Both the position numbers and the translations under genes were made by a program. This document shows positions 24,073 to 36,119 of a DNA stretch of 64,000 bases, piece by piece. Every line of letters begins with the position of its first letter. Within the stretch, counting starts at the first letter, position 1. The stretch lies in assembly GCA_033002965.1 (NCBI GenBank), contig JAURVB010011007.1, positions 1 to 64,000 on the forward strand, in the 5' to 3' direction. The notes below the pieces were generated by a model. The model had not been told where the DNA came from, did not search any database, and saw only the letters and a list, made by a program, of their open reading frames with translations. This DNA is from Piper betle. Lineage: Eukaryota > Streptophyta > Magnoliopsida > Piperales > Piperaceae.

Positions 24073-24514
24073 ATGTATCTTGATATTTCTAAAAGGACTG
24101 CCAGAAATGTACCTTGCGTACCTTTCCCCCAACGAAAATTTAAACCTTCGCTAGATCCATGGGAGATGCTTGCACAGGTTCCTTTCACCGATACACAGAG
24201 AATCAGATCCTCCAGAAAAGGAAGAAGAAAAGGTAATTTGGTTGCCAATTGCTACCTTTTTGGCAGATTTCATGATAAATATATATTTTTGTCAATTTTC
24301 TTTTCAGGCAAATGATTCCCCGCAATATTATTTTTGTAAAATGGGCAGTTCGGAAATGTATGAAAAATCAAGTTGCAGGATCCATTTAGGTGGAAAGCTG
24401 ACTAGATTGAATGTGGAACTGGGGCATGCGTCCACTGCTGTGAAATGCCAGCAGCAAAACAAGAGAATATTCTCTCTGTCCAATACTGTTTTAAAAGCAG
24501 AAATCGACAATTAG
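24073..24514 (+). CDS. Possible low-copy gene fragment with one intron
   Basis: I do not recognise this sequence. Two frames overlap. One (from 24073, 80 residues) begins MYLDISKRTARN. The other ends at 24514 with ...LKAEIDN and contains CQQQNKRIFSLSN. A plausible intron lies between AAGAAAAG|GTAATTTGG (about 24234) and TTTTCTTTTCAG|GCAAATG (about 24308). It is AT-rich, about 75 bp, and divisible by three, so the second frame stays open with or without splicing. The base composition is less repetitive than the surroundings and no repeat copy exists elsewhere in the window. An upstream in-frame stop (24152) means any first exon must lie further 5' or the start is internal. It could equally be a chance frame or a non-coding RNA. 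Confidence 0.2.
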
Positions 24515-24519
24515 AGACA

Positions 24520-26990
24520 CAGGGTCCACAAATAAAATTTCCATGTGGCAGAGTTTTATATTTTGCTTTTCCTTAAATAACATGGCGTGATTTTTCGATG
24601 TCCATTATTCTTTCTCACATAGCCTTAAAAAATGATATCTTAAATTACAAAATCTTGATTATATATAATATAATTCCAGGTATATGTTGGAAATAATTGA
24701 ATAATATACTTGTTGGTTAAAGATTACACATTTTCTAAAAGTTACAATATTTTAATGGATGGTCATCAGATAAGAGATGTTACCATTTATTATAGTAACC
24801 ACCACTCCTACAGAATATAAATATGTTTACTACGGTTACTGCAAAAACTTAATAAAAAGACATAACGTGTTGGGGTTATTCTAATGGTCTTAGTTTAACT
24901 TATAGATTATGGCGATTTCTAATTCAAGATTTTACTAAAGCCTCAGAGAATTTTTGGTGCGTAATCTACAATGTAAATAATTTTTATTACTCTCTAAATT
25001 CAAATTAAATATGTTTCATCCTGGGTACATATAGGCTAATCAAAGCATAAGAACATTTTGACCTGTGGTTAATGCTTGGACCATATATGGAGTTTTTCAT
25101 TCATTTCTAAAAGATTCTTAGGTTGTAATTAATTAATCCAGTCCTATTACCTTCAATAAAATTAACAAATCTCACAATAAGTAACATAAGCTGGAGGATT
25201 GTTTATAATATAAATATTATAATATTTAATTTCATACTTAAAAATCTTATTCTGAGTATAACATTAATAATGAAAAATTATTCTTTTATAAAAATAATAT
25301 TTTAAACAGGATTGCTTACAATAACTTTTATTAAATAATGTTCAATTTTATTCAGGGAAAAAGTCTTCTATTAGCCAGCTTTGAATTCTAATAAGAGTTT
25401 ATATTATTAAGTATTAAGAAGGAGTCTTAATCTTGTTAGACATGATTATTTATTTAAGTTAACTAATTATTAGATCGATTGACTAAATTCAATGAACTTC
25501 CAATTAAAATTATAATTTCTAAGTTGGATTTTTAAATTATATTTTTATTTATATAAAAAATAAAAATTACATTTGAAAGCATTATCCCATGCATTCAATG
25601 GAGGTCTTGGCTACTTAGTCCATAGTTTTTTGTTAGGAGATCAGGAGCAGATTCACTCTACTCGAAAAAAAAACAAAATGCACATGAATATTTGATGATG
25701 TTTGATAATGTCTTCTTTCCCGATTTAAAACTTTTATTATCAAATTAGAGATGACAATATCTGCTTAAATCTCTAGGAGAAAATTTAATCGTTTGAGATT
25801 CAGCTATAGTCCACAAATTCACACTTAAAACCTTCTACAAGTATATATTTTTATATTTGTATTAATTTTCAGCGACTAAATTATGAATTTTATTTATTAA
25901 AAAAAGGATCTGTAAGTTTATGAAACTGGGTAAAATATGAAATTATTAATGAGAAATAAGGATATTATTTTTTCAAATTTACATTTTAAATTTAGCTTTT
26001 TATTATGAATCCTGCTATTCTAATGTTGATGACCATGGTTCTTCACCTATGTGAAAATTCTAACGTTGATGACCAACGTTCTTTATCTACGTTGAGCATT
26101 TAGCATCTCACGTGGATGGTAGATGAATAGGAGAATATGACAAGTTTTATTGAATGTGGGTGGAGAGCGTGAAAACTCAGGTCGGTGAAGCATTTTCCTT
26201 TTATTATTTGATTTAATTGAAAAAAGATAACAGAGCCATGGCTGCGTAGACATCGCCAGGCCGCTGCCGTTAGTTGAGAATTGTCGAAGGGTGGCGAGGC
26301 CTCAAAAGAGCAAGTTCAACCTCACTCGGATCTAAATGGATAGCAATGGCCCTGCCAAATATGACTAGCCGAGGTGGCATTGGCCCTCGGCAGAGGTTCA
26401 ACTCAGGGTCAAGTTTAGTTGGTATGAAATTTGTGTAAATGACATGAAATTTTAAATATTAAAACTTTTTAAAAGTAGATGTATTTTATACATTCATATA
26501 AAAAATAATATTAAATAAATTATTTTGTGCGTAAATTAAATATGGTTACATCTAAGTGGGAATTTAAAATATTAATGATTATTTCTAACTGAGTCACTCA
26601 TGTGGTCTCATTTGTGCAATTAATTTTCTTTATTTTTCTTATGTCAACAGATAAGAAAAAGAGGGATAATTTTTTGTAAGTCACTGAAAAACTTGGGTCA
26701 TTTGCGTAACAGTTTTCAAATCAGTTTGGTCATTCCCTAAATAAGGTAATTGGGTCCGACCCTTCTTGTTGTGGCTCGTGTATGGAACGGCATGTGTTTG
26801 CCCAACACTAGCCTCCTTAAGTGTTCAACACCCATATTTGGATGCTCCATGCCTAACCTTTAGATTTTAGTGTGGTTGACTTGAGTCTATTTAGATGTTA
26901 AGAATGAGTCCCTCTAGAGTCTAATCTACTTGTCATTTGTTTGCAACCCATTTTTTATTGATATTAGCCCTCGTAGGACTTGCAAAGTAG
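24520..26990. other. Unassigned AT-rich region
   Basis: About 2.5 kb with no frame over 60 codons. A near-duplicate pair of short segments lies at about 26015-26095 (TGTTGATGACCA... and CGTTGATGACCAACG). A more GC-rich patch at 26230-26410 has short C/G-rich motifs like an LTR leader. Otherwise I see nothing. Confidence 0.4.
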
Positions 26991-27754
26991 ATTCCAAGGT
27001 CACCCCGATCGCCTTATTGTACAAACCGTAAGTGTGTGCCACCTTTGCTCAACACAAAGGCAACGGGAGAGTGGTTGTAAAACCCACAACCCGTATTCGA
27101 GTTTTATACTCAAAACTGATCGGTTCAACTGTTATTTTTAGTAAAGTAAGTTTTAGAACGCAGGTGTTGAACTGAAGCCAACTGTGTATTACGAGTCATG
27201 AAGGTCATGTATACCCAAGTATAACATTAGCAATGCAGCGACATAATGAGTTATTAGAGTATATAAGAATACGCCCAGTTTTTATTTTTTATGTTTAGTA
27301 AACCGTAGAATTAAATTTATGTTGTTTATCGCGTTACAACACGTTTTTTATTATTTTTGGGTGAGTTTGTAGGCTTAGAGCATGTCATTCGAGTTTTGAC
27401 TCGATTATTTTATTTTATAGTATTTTATTATATTTTATTTTGTATTTTTTGGAATTTATTTATCATTAATGATTTAAGTCGAAAACAAGTTAAGTTTTAA
27501 TTACAAAACTACCCTGAATGTTGTATTTCCTTCCTAACCTTTCTTCCCGAGTGTTTTTTTCACAAACTGCACTGACTGACACCTCACCCCTCCCTTACCC
27601 GACAACTGACCATCGACCGACCTCACACCCTTCACGTCATCACCGTCGACAACGCTACCGTCGTCACCCAGCGTCCTCTCCTTCTTCCCATTCCCCCATC
27701 TTCCTCCTACTTTCCTTCATCTTGTTCGGCCCTTTCTTCTTTGCCTGTGTTGAT

Positions 27755-28919
27755 TGTTAAGTGTTTAAAGTATACAATATTTACCCATATTTTTAATGTA
27801 GTTTTGTACATCCCGGGTATTTATATATTATTAATTAGGTGATATTTCTCATTATATTCTAGTTAATTAATATTTTATAAGATATGCTTAATTTTAGAGT
27901 TTTAACGTAGTAAAAGATGAAACAAATTAAACTTTGGAATTTAAAGGCCATGGTCACCCAATGGTTACTACAAGGAGTTCACAAAGCTCGATAAGGATGA
28001 ATGTACATTGCTTTGGTTACGTTTGAGTGCCTCGAGGAATTGGAAATTTGAATGGACATCATAATTAATTAGAATACATTGATTTGTGAACACCTTTAAT
28101 TCATGTCTTATGACCATCTCATCTTCTATATAAATAGGTAGTCATTTATTGTTTAATATATCTCAACTCTTGGCTTCAGAGTTTAGTGATTTAAGTAGTT
28201 CTAGTTATTGTATTTTTAGTACTTTTTATAATATAAGTTCATTTCTTTTTCATTATGTTCCTTATTTTTATTATGGAGCAGTCCTTTATTTTGTTCCAGA
28301 GAAGAATGAAACTTAACATGGTTTAATTGAATTTATTTCAACCTCTTACTCTTTTATTCAATCGGATTATTTGAATTATCATGTTCTTAATGCTAAGAGT
28401 AGATTAATTGTCTATTTCTTATATCATGAGGTTTAATTAGATTTCGAGAGAAATTAATTATATTAGTCATTGATAATTCATCAAATGACGAGTCTTTTAA
28501 TTTGTTTGTCATTGTGGTCGAGAGATACACAACACCATATGCGATTGTAAAGCAAATTTTAATGCATTATTTTATTGATTAATTAATTATCACTAGGGGT
28601 AGAAATTGAGGCAAAATAATAGAAGCATGAAGGAGCAGGAGCCACCGTATCATGTAATTATCCTAGATCGACAATTCGAGGGAATAAAAGATAAGAGTAA
28701 GATGTGATGAAGATTAATTCCATGGTAAGGAAAATTTGACTCTAGAACGAATTTTATCTTAAACTAAAAATCTTTTTTTGTTGTTGTTTTGCTTTTAGTT
28801 CTATTTTCTACTATTAACGTAAGTAAATTTATCTCTTTGTGGGACGATACTTGAATTTTTATAATAATATTATTTCTTTCAACTGTGTATACTTGCACGC
28901 CATTGAATTTATTTAAACA
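27755..28919 (+). repeat. 5' LTR of the Athila element
   Basis: 1165 bp, aligned with 33494-34659 throughout. Shared blocks include AAGTATACAATA at the start, GGTCACCCAATGG, the TATA region and TGGGACGATA near the end. Confidence 0.92.
28127..28136 (+). promoter_or_regulatory. TATA box of the Athila 5' LTR
   Basis: TATATAAATA lies in CTTCTATATAAATAGGTAG, about 370 bp into the LTR. The same motif is intact in the 3' LTR at 33868-33877. It is the probable start signal for the element's transcript; position and sequence fit, activity is inferred. Confidence 0.6.
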
Positions 28920-28925
28920 AGTTTT

Positions 28926-28943
28926 TTGTGCCGTTGTGAGGGA
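28926..28943 (+). other. Decayed primer binding site (tRNA-Asp type)
   Basis: TTGTGCCGTTGTGAGGGA begins a few bases after the LTR. It matches the Athila/Tat-type site TGGCGCCGTTGCCGGGGA, with most changes being C to T or G to A, as expected from methylated-cytosine decay. Confidence 0.75.
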
Positions 28944-29062
28944 GATCAAATTTTGTTAGTTAATTTAGCATTAAAATTTTGAGTCTTTTACTTTTTTTTT
29001 AATATTTTAGTGTCTTTTTTTATTTAAAAAAACTATATCATTGTCTTCTTCCTTGTTATCAT

Positions 29063-30129
29063 TTGTTTATGCATCGATTAGTGTGGTCACCCTTTCTTTC
29101 TTATGATCGAGAGATTGAAAAGATTTTGAGAAACTTTCATGCCACTGGAAGAAGAGCACAAGAAGGCATTGACCCACAACAACAACAAATGCCTCCACTT
29201 CCACTGATTGTAGCAGTAGCCAATGATGACAACAAGGCAATCCAAGATTAAGTTGTACCTCTTGCAAGAGGGTTACAACCTAGTATTATTGCACCACCGG
29301 TGGAGCGACCCACTTCAAGTTTAAACCAACTTTATTTAATATGTTACAAACTATAGGACAATTTAGTGGATCACCTAATGAGAATCCTAATAGGCATATC
29401 ATCGATTTCCTATTAGTTTGTAATATGTATAAGCAATTTGGTGTCTCTAACCATGCTGTTCACCTTAGCTTATTTCCATTCTCATTAATAGGAAGCGCTA
29501 AGGAGTGGTTACCATCATTAGATGCAATTACCACTTGTGATGAATTGTCTGAAAATTTTTTGTTAAAATATTTTCCTCTTTCTAAAACTGCTAGATTACA
29601 TTGCAAAAATTTATTGTATTTTTAGTTTGATGGTGAGTCTCTCTCTGAGGCATGGGAAAGATTTAAAGAATTGTTGAAAAAGTGTCCCAACCATGATATA
29701 CAAAGATGGATGCAACTCCAAACTTTCTATAGCGGGTTGTTGGGGCAAACAAAAAACATAGTTGATGCGGCGGCCAATAGATCGTTTCTTAGGAAGAACC
29801 CAAATGATGTTTTTCAACTACTAGAATTGATGGTTCCTAGCGACCACCATGCAACACAAGAAAGGCACCTAAGGAGGATTACCGAAGTTTTGGAATTTGA
29901 TGCACTTACTACTTTATATGCCCAGATTAGTGCTTTAACTAATCAAGTTCAAAACCTTAATATACAAGAACATGTTAAGGCTATGTAGCCAAGGTGTGAA
30001 TGGTGTAGACAAGGACATTCTACAGGTCAATGTGCAATGGATCAAGTTAACTATGTAGACAACTTTAATAGGAACAACAATTCCTATTCCAATACTTACA
30101 ATTCGGGCTCCCAACTTTTCATTGAATAA
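29063..30129 (+). pseudogene. Athila gag relic
   Basis: The capsid-like core at 29341-29988 matches plant Athila-type gag (retrotrans_gag fold): MLQTIGQFSG, then LSLFPFSL, SAKEWLPSL, NFLLKYFP, SLSEAWERFKELL and NRSFLRKNPNDVFQLLE. An in-frame TAG at 29623-29625 splits it, and another TAG lies at 29986-29988. After that a zinc-knuckle-like CEWCRQGHSTGQC (about 29997-30035) follows in the same frame; its third spacing is one residue shorter than the usual CX2CX4HX4C. The N-terminal part (29063-29330, with LARGLQPSI) is in another frame, so there is a frameshift near 29335. Gag would package the element RNA; this copy cannot. Confidence 0.85.
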
Positions 30130-30185
30130 TACTCCAAAATTGGCTGCTGTCCTCAACAATCCACCACCACTATTACAACATTCTC

Positions 30186-30780
30186 TGTTGGGTTTTTCAT
30201 ATATTGGTCGTAGAGGTTGTTGGTAAATTGTATATAGGCTAATAGAAAATCCTTATTCCTTGAGCTAGCTTTTAGATTAAGAGAGGCCCATGATACCTAT
30301 TGCAAGTTTTCGTTGGTTGTTTAATGTCCATTTTGGGGGCCCAAAGAGCCCAACAATGGTTTCGGAGCTTGGGTGGGGGCCCAAAGGGCCCAACAAGTGG
30401 TATCTGAGCCAAGTTCGAGCTGGGTTTGCCTACGCCGATTGTTGTTGTTTCCTTCATGGGTTCTACCTGATGATTTGAAGAGGAGTTTGCCAGGTGGGTG
30501 CCATCTGATTTAAGGGGGAGTGTGTCAGACAATGATGGTTTCGGGCCATGCCCGATTTGTGAAGGGGAGTTGTTGGGTTTGTCCCACATCAGTTGTAGAG
30601 GTTGTTGGTGACTTGTATATAAGCTAATGGGAAAGCCTTAGTCCTTGAGCTAGTATTTGGATTAACAAAGGCCTGTGGCACCTACTGTGAGTTTCCTTTG
30701 GTTGTTTAATGTCCCTTTTGGGGGCCCGAAGGGCCCAACAGTGGTTTTGGAACTTTGGTGGGGGCCCAAAGGGCCCAACA
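30186..30780 (+). mobile_element. TRIM element of family T in the Athila internal region
   Basis: A complete 595-bp TRIM. LTRs are 30186-30395 and 30571-30780 (210 bp each, TGTTGGGTTT... to ...GGGCCCAACA) around a 175-bp core. The perfect duplication TTCTC flanks it (30181-30185, 30781-30785). The primer site is TGGTATCTGAGCC (30398-30410, one mismatch to the tRNA-Met site); the PPT is GTGAAGGGGAGT (30559-30570). Each LTR has a TATATA(A/G) box before its middle and carries its terminal GGGCCCAACA motif twice, about 40 bp apart, which the copies at 16644-17403 do not. It has no coding capacity; frames at 30272-30941 on either strand are chance. Confidence 0.96.
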
Positions 30781-30785
30781 TTCTC

Positions 30786-31420
30786 TACCTCCTTCACTTC
30801 CTTTTCAGACCGACAACCGGATTTGATCCAAATGTTCAATTCTATGCAACAAACTATGCAACAATTCATGCAGAATTAGCAACAGCAACAACAACAATTT
30901 ATGCAACAAGTTGTGTTGCAATTAAACAAGGAACCAAGTGAGCAACCCAAGGGTGTACTTCCCAGCCAACCAAAACAACCAAGGAAGATGATCAAAAGCA
31001 TTACAAAGCAATAACAACATGGAGTGGTATTACTTTACAAGAACCAGTTCAGCCCAATGAAGTTAAGAAAAAAGATGAAAAGCAAAACAATGAACATGAA
31101 CCTAGTACATTGGTTAGCTTACTCGGAAGCAAAGGGAAAGAGAAGATAAGGTACATACAGAAGAGGTCGAAATAAAAGTACCATTTCCTTCTAGACAAAG
31201 GAAACTGATGAAAAATACTTAAAAAATTTCTTCGTATATTTAAGAAATTACAAATTAATATACCTTTTGCTGAAGCACTCTAACAGATGCCTAGTTATGT
31301 AAAATACTTGAAGGATATTCTAGCAAGGAAGATGAGAGTTGATGACAATGAAGTTATGGCCATGACAGAGGCATGTAGTGCTGTCCTTTAAGGAAACTAC
31401 CTCCTAAGATGAAAGTCCCA
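30786..31420 (+). pseudogene. Athila gag-pol linker relic (Gln/Lys-rich)
   Basis: Continues the Athila coding region after the TRIM. Glutamine-rich codons (CAACAACAA runs at about 30860-30920) and a lysine-rich part precede the protease relic. Stops and frameshifts are frequent. A short frame at 30675-30941 begins inside the TRIM. Confidence 0.6.
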
Positions 31421-31429
31421 AACAAATTT

Positions 31430-31790
31430 GTGATTACATGTTCAATATGGGGAAATTTTCATCATAATGTTTTATGCGACTTAGGTTCTAGCATTAGTTT
31501 TATGACTTTTTATGTTTTCAAAAGGTTAGGAATCAAGGACATTACTCCTAGCAATATCACACTCTAGTTGGCTGACCGGTGATTGGTATATCTGAAAGGA
31601 GTTATTGAAGATGTTTTAATAAAGGTTGACAATTTTATCTTTCCTACAGATTTTGCGGTGCTCAAAATAGAAGGAAGGAATGACGATACACCACTCATTG
31701 TCGGGAAAGGTTTCTTGGATCTGGGAGAATACTGATCAACATAGCTGCTGGAAAACTTACACTTATGGTAAACAACGATTATGTCACATA
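31430..31790 (+). pseudogene. Athila aspartic protease relic
   Basis: The catalytic motif of retroviral-type aspartic proteases is visible as CDLGSSISFM (Asp codon at 31478-31480), followed by VFKRLGIKDITP and, after stops at about 31564, by a stretch ending PLIVGKGFLDLG. That fits the Athila protease core (DLGSS... and the later LGRPFL-type segment). At least three in-frame stops (about 31564, 31580 and 31731) abolish it. The protease would cleave Gag-Pol. Confidence 0.8.
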
Positions 31791-32350
31791 TAACAACTTT
31801 AAATCCATGACTTGCCCGGATGCAATATATGATGGTTATAGAATTGAACTATTTGATAAAATAACATACAAAGGGGATCAATTGAGTGATTCAGTACATA
31901 AGGCTATAAATTCTCTTTGTGAAGAAGATACTGATGTGGAAGAGATGATTAAAGTATTAGATTCACAACCAATCTTGCCTAGGAGATTCAATGATGTGGA
32001 ACCCTAGATCTACCATTCAACATATTGTTGCCATCAGTTGAAGTACCACCTATTTTGGAGTTTAAAACACTTCCAAAACATCTCAATTATACTTTCTTAA
32101 GGCATAATGACACTCTTCCTGTTATCATTTCTTCAAAGCTAACTATGTTGTAGGAAGAAAGGCTCATTAGAATATTAAAGGATCACAAGTCAGCTATTGC
32201 TTGGACTATAGTAGATATAAAAGGCATCGATCCATCCTTTTATATGCATTGGATCAACTTAGTGGATGGATGCAATCCAACTGTTGAGCACCAACAACAA
32301 CTCAACCCCAACATGAAAGAAGTGGTCAAGAAGGAGATTATAAAGATGGT
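31765..32350 (+). pseudogene. Protease-RT linker and N-terminal reverse transcriptase relic
   Basis: An 80-residue frame (31765-32007) covers the acidic linker, with CEEDTDVEEMIKVL. Then, in another frame, come the Athila RT entry motifs LEFKTLPKHLNYTFL, LPVIIS, RILKDHKSAIAWT, IKGIDPSF and LNPNMKEVVKKEIIKM (about 32050-32350), with a stop at about 32151. The family continues with the RT palm, including the YxDD box; here the sequence changes directly to 3' untranslated sequence after about 32350. Confidence 0.8.
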
Positions 32351-33483
32351 TCGACTGTAGACGTTAAACCAACCGCTTCTTCGGAGGCAACCCAAGAGAT
32401 TTTTTGTTTAAAGTTTATTTTTAGATTTTTTTAAAATATTTCTTTTTATTTTGTAGAATGGCTCACGTGTAAATTCAGTTATTCATGATAATCATCCACC
32501 GACTAATTGGTTGAGGGAGTTCATTTTCACTTCTCTCTCTTTATTTTTTATTTTTATTTTTTCAACATTGTGGACGAAGTTTTGTTTAAGTGTGGGGTGA
32601 TGCCTTAATTTTGTGCATATTATTCATGCTCGACTCATGTTTAGATTTAGATACACACACACACATAGATATATATATATATATATATATAGTGTGAATT
32701 GGTCTTACCATTCTTGGTATTATTTCCACAATCCTTTGGTTTAGATGATTTCAATGAATGTGTTGCAATAGGAAAAATCCTTTAATTATAAGAATTTGCA
32801 TGACGACTCTAGTTCTTTTAGGTTTGTCCTAGCATTTTTAGTTCCTTCTTTAAAAAAACAAAAATGAATAAATTGGAGCAATGACTACTTTGCTGAGTAA
32901 CCAGGCCTTTGTAACTTAGTAATTATGGGGGTTCATATCAAAAGGTGAAGCTAGTTATCTCTGTTTACATATTGGCTACTTTGCTGAGTAACCGGCCCTT
33001 TGTAACTAAGTAATTATGGGGGTTCACGTCAAAAGGTAAAGCTATCTATTGTTAAAAAAAATTAGAGCAATGACTACTTTGCTGAGTAACCGGGCCTTTG
33101 TAACTCAATAATTATGGGGGTTCGCGCCAAAAGGTAAAGCTAGTTATCTTTGTTGCATACATATATAGATTTAAAAAAAATGTATACATTAGTGGAGATG
33201 AGGGCGATTGACAAACATATTTTAATATGAACCAGAGTGTTGTTTTCTTGTTGCATATGAGAAGTATAAGCAAAAAGATTAACTTTCACACACACACACA
33301 CACACACACGGAGAGCCTTCTTTTGGATGTGATTGATGAAAGGGAATTTTTGATTTTATTAACATCTTGTTGCCTTTGGATAGTTTGATTAAGAATCAAA
33401 TGGGAATATAATGGGAACTAAATATTTTTGAGTAGTAAAATTTTCTTGGTTGTGATATTTTGCTCGGGACGCACAAAAGGTTA
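32351..33483 (+). other. Athila 3' untranslated region after the pol deletion
   Basis: It begins with the motif CTTCGGAGGCAACCCAAGAG (32378-32397), typical of the region downstream of Athila/Tat pol. It holds an (AC)n(AT)n tract (about 32652-32691), three copies of a roughly 95-bp repeat, and a (CA)n tract (33287-33309). It has no coding frame. Confidence 0.75.
32881..33155 (+). repeat. Three-copy repeat in the Athila 3' region
   Basis: Copies start at about 32885, 32976 and 33072. Each contains CTACTTTGCTGAGTAACC, then GGCCTTTGTAACT, then AATTATGGGGGTTC and AAAAGGT(G/A)AAGCTA. They are more alike than their spacers. The block is GC-rich against an AT-rich background. Confidence 0.92.
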
Positions 33484-33493
33484 AGTTTGGGGG
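33484..33493 (+). other. Polypurine tract of the Athila element
   Basis: AAGTTTGGGGG directly before the TGTATTAAA start of the 3' LTR, the standard Athila plus-strand primer sequence. Confidence 0.85.
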
Positions 33494-34659
33494 TGTATTA
33501 AATATTTAAAGTATACAATAATTACCCATATTTTTAATGAGGTTTTGTACATCCCGAGTATATATGTATTATAAATTAGGTGATATTTCTCGTTCTATTC
33601 TATTTAATTAATTTGTTGAGATATACTTAATTTTGGAGTTTTAATGTGGAAAAAGATGAAACAAATTAAGCTTTGGAATCGAAAGGTCATGGTCACCCAA
33701 TGGTGACTACAAGGAGTTCACAAAGCTCGATAAGGATAGATGTACATTGCTTTGGTTGCATTTGAGTGCGTCGAGGAGTTGGAAATTTAAATGGACATCA
33801 TAATCAATTAGAATACATTGATTTGTGAACACCATTAATTCATGTGTTTTATGGCCATCTCATCTTCTATATAAATAGGTAGTCATTGATTGCTTGATAT
33901 ATCTCAACTCTTGGCTTAGAAGTTTAGTGATTTAAGTAGTTCTAGTTATTGTAATTTTTAGTACTTTTTATAATATAAGTTCATTTCTTTTTCATCATGT
34001 TCGTTACTTTTATTATAGAGTAGTCCTTTATTTTGTTCTAGAGAAGAATGGAACTTAACATGGTTTAATTGAATTCATTTCAACATCTTACTCCTTTATT
34101 CAATAGGATTGTTTGAATTATCATTTTCTTAATGCTAAGAGCAGATTGATCGCCTATTTCTTAGATCATGAGGTTTAATTCAATTTCAAGAAAATTAATT
34201 AGATTAGTCATTGATAATTCATCATACGACAAGTCTTTTGACTTGTTTGTCGTTGTAGGCGAGAGATACAAACACCGTATGCGATTGTAAGGGAAATCTT
34301 AATGCGTTATTTTGTTAATTAATCAATTATCACTGAGGGGTAGAAATTGAGGTAGAATAATAGAAGCATGAAGAACCAGGAGCCACATTGTCATATAAGT
34401 ATCGTAGATCAACAATTCGAGGAAAAGAAGATAAGAGTAAGATGTGATGAAGATTAATTTTATGTTAAGAAAAATACGACTCTACAACGAATTTTATCTT
34501 AAACGTAAAATCTTTTTTGTTGTTGTTTTGTATTTAGTTCTATTTTCTACTATTAACGTAAATAAATTTTATCTCTTTGTGGGACGATATTTGAATATTT
34601 ATTATTATATTACTTATTTCAACCTTGTATACTTGCACATCACTGTCTTTATTCAAACA
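33494..34659 (+). repeat. 3' LTR of the Athila element
   Basis: 1166 bp, partner of 27755-28919, ending TTCAAACA. The TATA box is kept at 33868-33877. The frame at 34444-34746 crosses the LTR end and is not a gene. Confidence 0.92.
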
Positions 34660-36119
34660 TTGGTCACTGCCAACCAGACGTCATTGACCTTGCCCTTTTC
34701 CTTCCCTTTCCTCTATCCTGCTCGCCCCTTCATACCTTTCCCTTAGCCGGGCCTTAGTTGTGGCCGACAGTGGCAATTCACCCCCACTACTGGCCAATTT
34801 CCCGACCAGTGGCCCCGGCCAAACCACCTAGCCCCCTAGTCCTTCCATACCAGCCAATTCGCACCTATGAATGCCACTCCTCGGTACCGTTGGCCAGCAG
34901 CCACGGCCGCCATTGCCATTATCATTGATTCGAGTCTGAATCACTGTGAGATACTTATTACTTCTAAAATTTTAGATTTTTAATTTAATTTAATCATTTT
35001 TCATATCATTCATTATTTTTTTTAATTTTTCATGTTTTTGTTAATATGTTGATTTTGTAAGTTTGCGATGATTATATGTGATTAATAAATTTATATATGT
35101 AATTAAGAATTGGTAAGGATTAATTATAATTTGAATTATTTAGTTATGAAATCTAATATGATATTGATCATGTTAAAAATTGTGAAGTTAGGTATTAGGG
35201 TTATAATTGTGTAGGTTAATTCATTATTTGATTAGAAAGTTAATTGAAAATGAGAATTGATATGAGATAAAGATAAGCTTAAAAATTGTGATAGTCACCT
35301 AGTTAAAAATAGTGACATGAAGATTTTAAATTTTTAATTGTTAATTTAATTTATTTGGTGATTGTTTGATATTGATGTTAGTGTTTATAGTACTTATGAT
35401 TATGTAATGAGTCACATGCATTCATTGCATTCATGCATCATATAATTAGAACGAGGTGTTAGTATTTAGTTGTGATGTGTAGGTACATAGTGGGTGCTCA
35501 TTGCCTAGGCACGTGACCTAGTTTGGATTTCTACTAGGTCTGTTTAGGACTTGTACTCTTATTTATCGATCTCTTCTATTGTTGTTTTGGATTGTAAGGT
35601 GCAGGACATGTTAAGTGGTCAATTTATTGGACCCGACTTAACACGCCTCATTTTAACGAGTATTTTTCACATAATCTTTGAGGATGAGATCCTCGAGTCT
35701 GATTTCAAAAATATAGATCCACCTCATGTTGCCTTCGGGCCTATTATATGAATCTCTTCCCATGCCTATATATATTTTCATCGAGTTTGATTTAGACAAT
35801 AGATAGTAAAACTGACTCACACGTACCATGAGAGGGTGCACGCGCCACTCACAGCGGGCTCTAGATTAGTGAGAAGGATTTCCATTCTCAAGGGATCCTG
35901 ACAACTCCATGTTTTCAGCTTCCTCACACCTAGAGAAATATGGAGGTTTAAAGGTTATGTTTAGTACAACGCATGTCCGGACATGTGGTTAAAATGGTAT
36001 TGAAGGCAATTGCCTAAAACTACTTGGCCTTCTTGCTCAGGGCTAGTATATATATAGAGGAAATGATAGGGCTTATGATGTACTGGTAGTCTACCGGATA
36101 GAAAAATGAAAATTGAAAA

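Larger units (their letters stand above)
27755..34659 (+). mobile_element. Athila-type Ty3/gypsy retrotransposon, internally deleted
   Basis: LTRs are 27755-28919 and 33494-34659, both TGT...TTTAAAG... to ...TT(C/T)AAACA. Near-matching duplications TTGAT and TTGGT flank it (27750-27754, 34660-34664). After the 5' LTR comes a decayed tRNA-Asp primer site, then a gag relic, a T-family TRIM insertion, a protease relic and the very start of reverse transcriptase. A large deletion follows, then the usual Athila 3' untranslated region and PPT. RNase H and integrase are absent. It is inserted in the leader of A2. LTR divergence is clearly greater than in the young A element. Confidence 0.9.
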
